NCBI GenBank assembly: GCA_934119935.1
Contig: CAKOSX010000002.1
Location: forward strand, 231,191-295,190
Direction: 5' to 3'
Source of the DNA: an uncultured Clostridia bacterium
GTDB taxonomy: Bacteria > Bacillota > Clostridia > TANB77 > CAG-508
DNA length: 64,000 bases
The notes under the pieces are model-generated. The model saw only the letters and a list, made by a program, of their open reading frames with translations, was not told where the DNA came from and did not search any database. This document shows, piece after piece, positions 61,574-64,000 of the stretch. Position 1 is the stretch's first letter; every line of letters starts with the position of its first letter. A program made the position numbers and the translations under genes.

Positions 61574-61963
61574 ATGGGGAGAGAACAGGATTGGAAAGAG
61601 ATTGAAAAATCGCAGATGAACTATGAGCAGAACCTGAAGGATCAGTATAAGGGCGTTGATATTATTAAACTTAGTAAAGAAAATAGAAAGACTGTTCATA
61701 AGATACATAAAGTTAATGTTAAGTTAGATAAACTTCTGAGAGCATTACTAATTATGTATGCAGTGTTTATTATTCTAGCGATAATAATAGGTACACGATT
61801 CTACATAAACTATCTAACTATGGAAAAGAATACGGTTAATGTTGATGTAATAGAGGACTTAAAAACAAATTATGGAATAAATGTTAAGGTAATTAAGAAA
61901 GAACTGGATAAAAGCCGGAAATGGCAAATATGTTTTAAGGTCAAAAGAAAAACAAAAGATTGA
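61574..61963 (+). CDS. Single-pass membrane protein of unknown function
   Basis: The 129-residue product starts behind TAGGAG. It has a polar N-terminal region of about 55 residues, one membrane helix (LLRALLIMYAVFIILAIIIG), then a short charged C-terminal domain. The next gene starts five bases downstream, so the two are coupled. The family is not recognised. Confidence 0.6.
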   Translation: MGREQDWKEIEKSQMNYEQNLKDQYKGVDIIKLSKENRKTVHKIHKVNVKLDKLLRALLIMYAVFIILAIIIGTRFYINYLTMEKNTVNVDVIEDLKTNYGINVKVIKKELDKSRKWQICFKVKRKTKD

Positions 61964-61967
61964 ATTT

Positions 61968-62720
61968 GTGGCTATAAAAAATTTCGGCTCATATAGATTT
62001 GACTATTATGATTATTGTTTGAAGGATGCTTATGAGAATGCTGATGATGACATTAAACAGGTATTTAATCCATCAGAAAAATATACGGATGAAGGAATGT
62101 TTGAATATAGGCTAAATGCAAATACATCGGGATTATCTGGAATTGCAAATGTGGTAAACAAATTTGTAAAACTGAGAGATAGTGCAGGAAAACATTATAA
62201 CTATATGTGGAAGATAAATGTGTCGGCTGATGGCTTTGAGGATATAATGTTGGCTTTCGGAATGTTTGAAGACGAAGTTTCCCTCTGCAGAAGAGAACAA
62301 TGCGAGTATGTAATTTATTGTGTTGATAGTGGAAAAACAGAAAAACTTACCGAGAAAGAAATTACTAGATACTATAAACCATATTCACTAAAAGTATTCT
62401 TAAATGGAGAGATAGTAATGGCAAAAAATACGAGTATTCCAATACAACAGAATGTACAGTATGATTATGCCAGTGAAGAATACGAGCTTCCGGTAGAATG
62501 CTTGGACGGGATAGATGGAGTAGAAATACAATACAATAAGTACGGTGTTCCGAACACAATAAAATATAAAGATACACTTTACAAAGTTGATAGAGGAATG
62601 GAACAAAACCTAGAGAAAAACATACTTCCAAGAATGGTAAGAATAAGTACATTAGAAAAAATAATGGATGTGAAATTTGAAATAAACTATAAAGAAGAAA
62701 CAATAAATATTGTACAATAA
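61968..62720 (+). CDS. Unknown soluble protein
   Basis: GTG 61968 is the first usable start just after the previous stop; no clear ribosome site is seen, so coupling is likely. The 250-residue product has no signal or membrane helix (YDYCLKDAYENADDDIKQVF, EVSLCRREQCEYVIYCVDSG, VECLDGIDGVEIQYNKYGVP). It may be a beta-rich domain. Its stop codon lies in the first bases of dispersed repeat copy 6. The family is not recognised. Confidence 0.55.
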   Translation: MAIKNFGSYRFDYYDYCLKDAYENADDDIKQVFNPSEKYTDEGMFEYRLNANTSGLSGIANVVNKFVKLRDSAGKHYNYMWKINVSADGFEDIMLAFGMFEDEVSLCRREQCEYVIYCVDSGKTEKLTEKEITRYYKPYSLKVFLNGEIVMAKNTSIPIQQNVQYDYASEEYELPVECLDGIDGVEIQYNKYGVPNTIKYKDTLYKVDRGMEQNLEKNILPRMVRISTLEKIMDVKFEINYKEETINIVQ

Positions 62721-62782
62721 GAACAATAAGAATAATTTGAACAATCCGGAACAATCCGGGGACGGAGAAAAAAATGTACAAA
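62709..62782 (+). repeat. GGGGACGGAG dispersed repeat, copy 6
   Basis: TTGTACAATAAGAACAATAA and two ACAATCCGG units precede the core at 62758-62767; ATGTACAAA follows. Confidence 0.8.
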
Positions 62783-62803
62783 AAAGAAAGAGAGGAATTT
62801 GTT

Positions 62804-63598
62804 ATGGAGAAAAACGTGAAGAAGAAAGCCGAGAAAAAAGTTGAAAAAAACGTGGAGCAAAGCGTTGGAAAAAGTGTGAAGAAAAGCGTGGAAAAAAATG
62901 CAATAAAGAGTGCAAAAAAGGATGTTAAGAGTAAAAGTACAGCAGTAAAGGTATTGCCAGCAGTACTAAAGTTGGTATTTATATTGGTTGTTGTTGCAAT
63001 TGCATTATATGTTGTGAATATTGTAAGAAATTCAATTATAATTAATAAGATTGTAAATATGCAGGCTGATGCTGTAAATCAAAATAATTATTCATTTACA
63101 ACAACGTACTATACTGCCAAGGAAAATGCAACTAAAACAGAGATAAATCATTATTACAGAAACGGTATAAATATGATGATTTTGAATTCTAATACAAATG
63201 CTAATAAGACAATAGTTTGGTACAACGATAGCACTAAGGAAAATATAGTAATGAATCCAGCAAGCATGAAAGCTGTTATTTCTGAGGATGGAAGAATGGT
63301 TGGCAATAACTTACCACAAACTGTAAATGAATCAAGTAAAAATTATTATATTTTGCAATCGTTTATAACATCTGAGAAGATTGATGGAATATCATGCTAT
63401 GTTGTACATGGCCCAAGTGTTAAGTATTATATGAATAAGGAGGATGGGTTACTTGTTAGAAGAGTAGATGGTAAAGAAGTTGTGGATAATAAAGAATATG
63501 ATTGTATAACTGACTTTTCAAATTGGAAGTTTAATCAATTAACAGAAAGTGATTGCACAAGACCTAATTTAATGGGGTATGAAGTAACTAATAAATAA
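62804..63598 (+). CDS. Membrane-anchored exported protein of unknown function
   Basis: ATG 62804 follows AGAGGAA; an in-frame ATG at 62774 belongs to the dispersed repeat. The 264-residue product has a Lys-rich cytosolic start with repeated KK(A/V)E and KSVKK units, a membrane helix at about residues 52-75 and an exterior domain. That domain (TTYYTAKENATKTEINHYYR, IDGISCYVVHGPSVKYYM, then DGLLVRRVDGKEV) has the strand pattern of LolA/LppX-like or outer-surface lipid-binding folds. That is a weak guess. It is a single gene ending at a terminator. Confidence 0.6.
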   Translation: MEKNVKKKAEKKVEKNVEQSVGKSVKKSVEKNAIKSAKKDVKSKSTAVKVLPAVLKLVFILVVVAIALYVVNIVRNSIIINKIVNMQADAVNQNNYSFTTTYYTAKENATKTEINHYYRNGINMMILNSNTNANKTIVWYNDSTKENIVMNPASMKAVISEDGRMVGNNLPQTVNESSKNYYILQSFITSEKIDGISCYVVHGPSVKYYMNKEDGLLVRRVDGKEVVDNKEYDCITDFSNWKFNQLTESDCTRPNLMGYEVTNK

Positions 63599-63650
63599 GA
63601 ATGGTGATAATGCCAAAGGTACGACAGATGCAACTGGATAAAAGTATTGC

Positions 63651-63684
63651 AAGGGCAAGTAATTATTGTAAATTACTTGCTCTT
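63651..63684 (+). terminator. Hairpin terminator
   Basis: AAGGGCAAGTAATT pairs with AATTACTTGCTCTT (63651-63664 with 63671-63684), an almost perfect 14-bp stem. Confidence 0.75.
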
Positions 63685-63691
63685 ATGCTAT

Positions 63692-63886
63692 AATCCATTT
63701 ATAGGTGGATTAGTTCCAATAATCGAACCAGAAGTAGATATACATTCAGAGCAAAAAGAACTTTGCAAAAAAATATTAAAAGACGAAATAATAAGAAAAC
63801 TAAAAGAATGGAATCCAGCAGACAAAATAATGTTCAAATTTACAATACCAACAGTTGCAAACCATTACTTAGATTTATATGATTAA
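63692..63886 (+). pseudogene. Internal fragment of class I fructose-bisphosphate aldolase
   Basis: The frame reads GGLVPIIEPEVDIHSEQKEL, then DKIMFKFTIPTVANHYLDLY and stops. GLVPIIEPEVDI...K.MFK.T.P. is a stretch from the middle of the bacterial class I aldolase family (about residues 170-230 of about 300). The N-terminal part with its substrate-binding residues and the catalytic C-terminal part are missing, and there is no start signal; a hairpin precedes it. It is a decayed gene fragment. From 63887 to the window end there is a GGAGG followed only by a 12-codon frame. Confidence 0.75.
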
Positions 63887-64000
63887 AAGTAGACAAAAAC
63901 TGGGTAAAAAGTTTTCTATAAACCTTAAAATTGAAAACAGGAGGAACCAGTTGAAAATACAAATATATTATGTTATTATAAATTTGTAAACAAAGGTATT

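Noticed and set aside
62774..62803. ATG 62774 as start of the membrane-anchored protein
   Set aside because: It is the ATGTACAAA end of the dispersed repeat; ATG 62804 has its own ribosome site.

Overview
The window is AT-rich, densely coded DNA from a strictly anaerobic, probably uncultured member of the Firmicutes (class Clostridia). The signs are low-GC codon use, strong GGAGG-type ribosome binding sites, an oxygen-sensitive class III ribonucleotide reductase (nrdD/nrdG), a sufCBDSU iron-sulfur operon ending in sufU, a UPF0182 membrane protein, a DUF5665 protein and spore-coat-like Cys-rich proteins. No rRNA, CRISPR array or prophage was seen. There is one tRNA, tRNA-Thr(CGT). The first 275 bases hold a gene fragment that is visibly more GC-rich than everything else.

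Layout. 1-14 kb: U32 peptidase/RNA hydroxylase-type protein, small Cys-rich membrane protein, tRNA-Thr, a cluster of unknown charged and membrane proteins, a KilA-N protein, a nuclease-like protein, ftsY and a large UPF0182 protein. 14-20 kb: DUF5665, an MNT/HEPN toxin-antitoxin pair whose HEPN gene is frameshifted, an acyltransferase, and nrdD-nrdG. 20-24.5 kb: an Rpn/PDDEXK transposase-like nuclease, then a copper operon (CsoR-like repressor, copZ, copA) with a clear promoter/operator. 24.5-30 kb: small and membrane proteins, a spore-coat-like protein, a fused ABC transporter and a broken methyltransferase. 30-36 kb: the suf operon from a near-consensus promoter, interrupted by two MITE-like palindromic insertions.

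36-60 kb is the accessory heart of the window. It carries six genes with type IV prepilin-like N-termini and exported C-terminal domains: two with formylglycine-generating-enzyme/C-type-lectin-like ends and four with BspA-type leucine-rich repeats. Around them are a tyrosine recombinase, a second sufU, a metallopeptidase, a second Rpn gene, an O-antigen-ligase-like protein, a glycosyltransferase, mutL, a probable type I toxin/antisense RNA pair and gpmA.

The most striking signal is a set of three about 200-bp units. Each is bounded by 18-bp perfect inverted repeats with a common CCTTAAGTA core. Each lies directly upstream of a gene: two lectin-type pilin-like genes and one unknown operon. The tyrosine recombinase gene sits among them. 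This is the architecture expected of invertible promoters (phase variation), although inversion itself cannot be seen in one assembled sequence. A second signal is a promoter plus about 44-codon leader ORF cassette repeated three times upstream of the LRR pilin-like genes. Other repeats are a six-copy dispersed repeat with the core GGGGACGGAG, a three-copy hairpin just before the ribosome binding sites of both sufU copies and gpmA, and a TTCGCTATAGCGAA palindrome next to both Rpn genes. Three genes (HEPN, methyltransferase, one LRR pilin-like gene) carry single frameshifts, which could be biological or sequencing errors.
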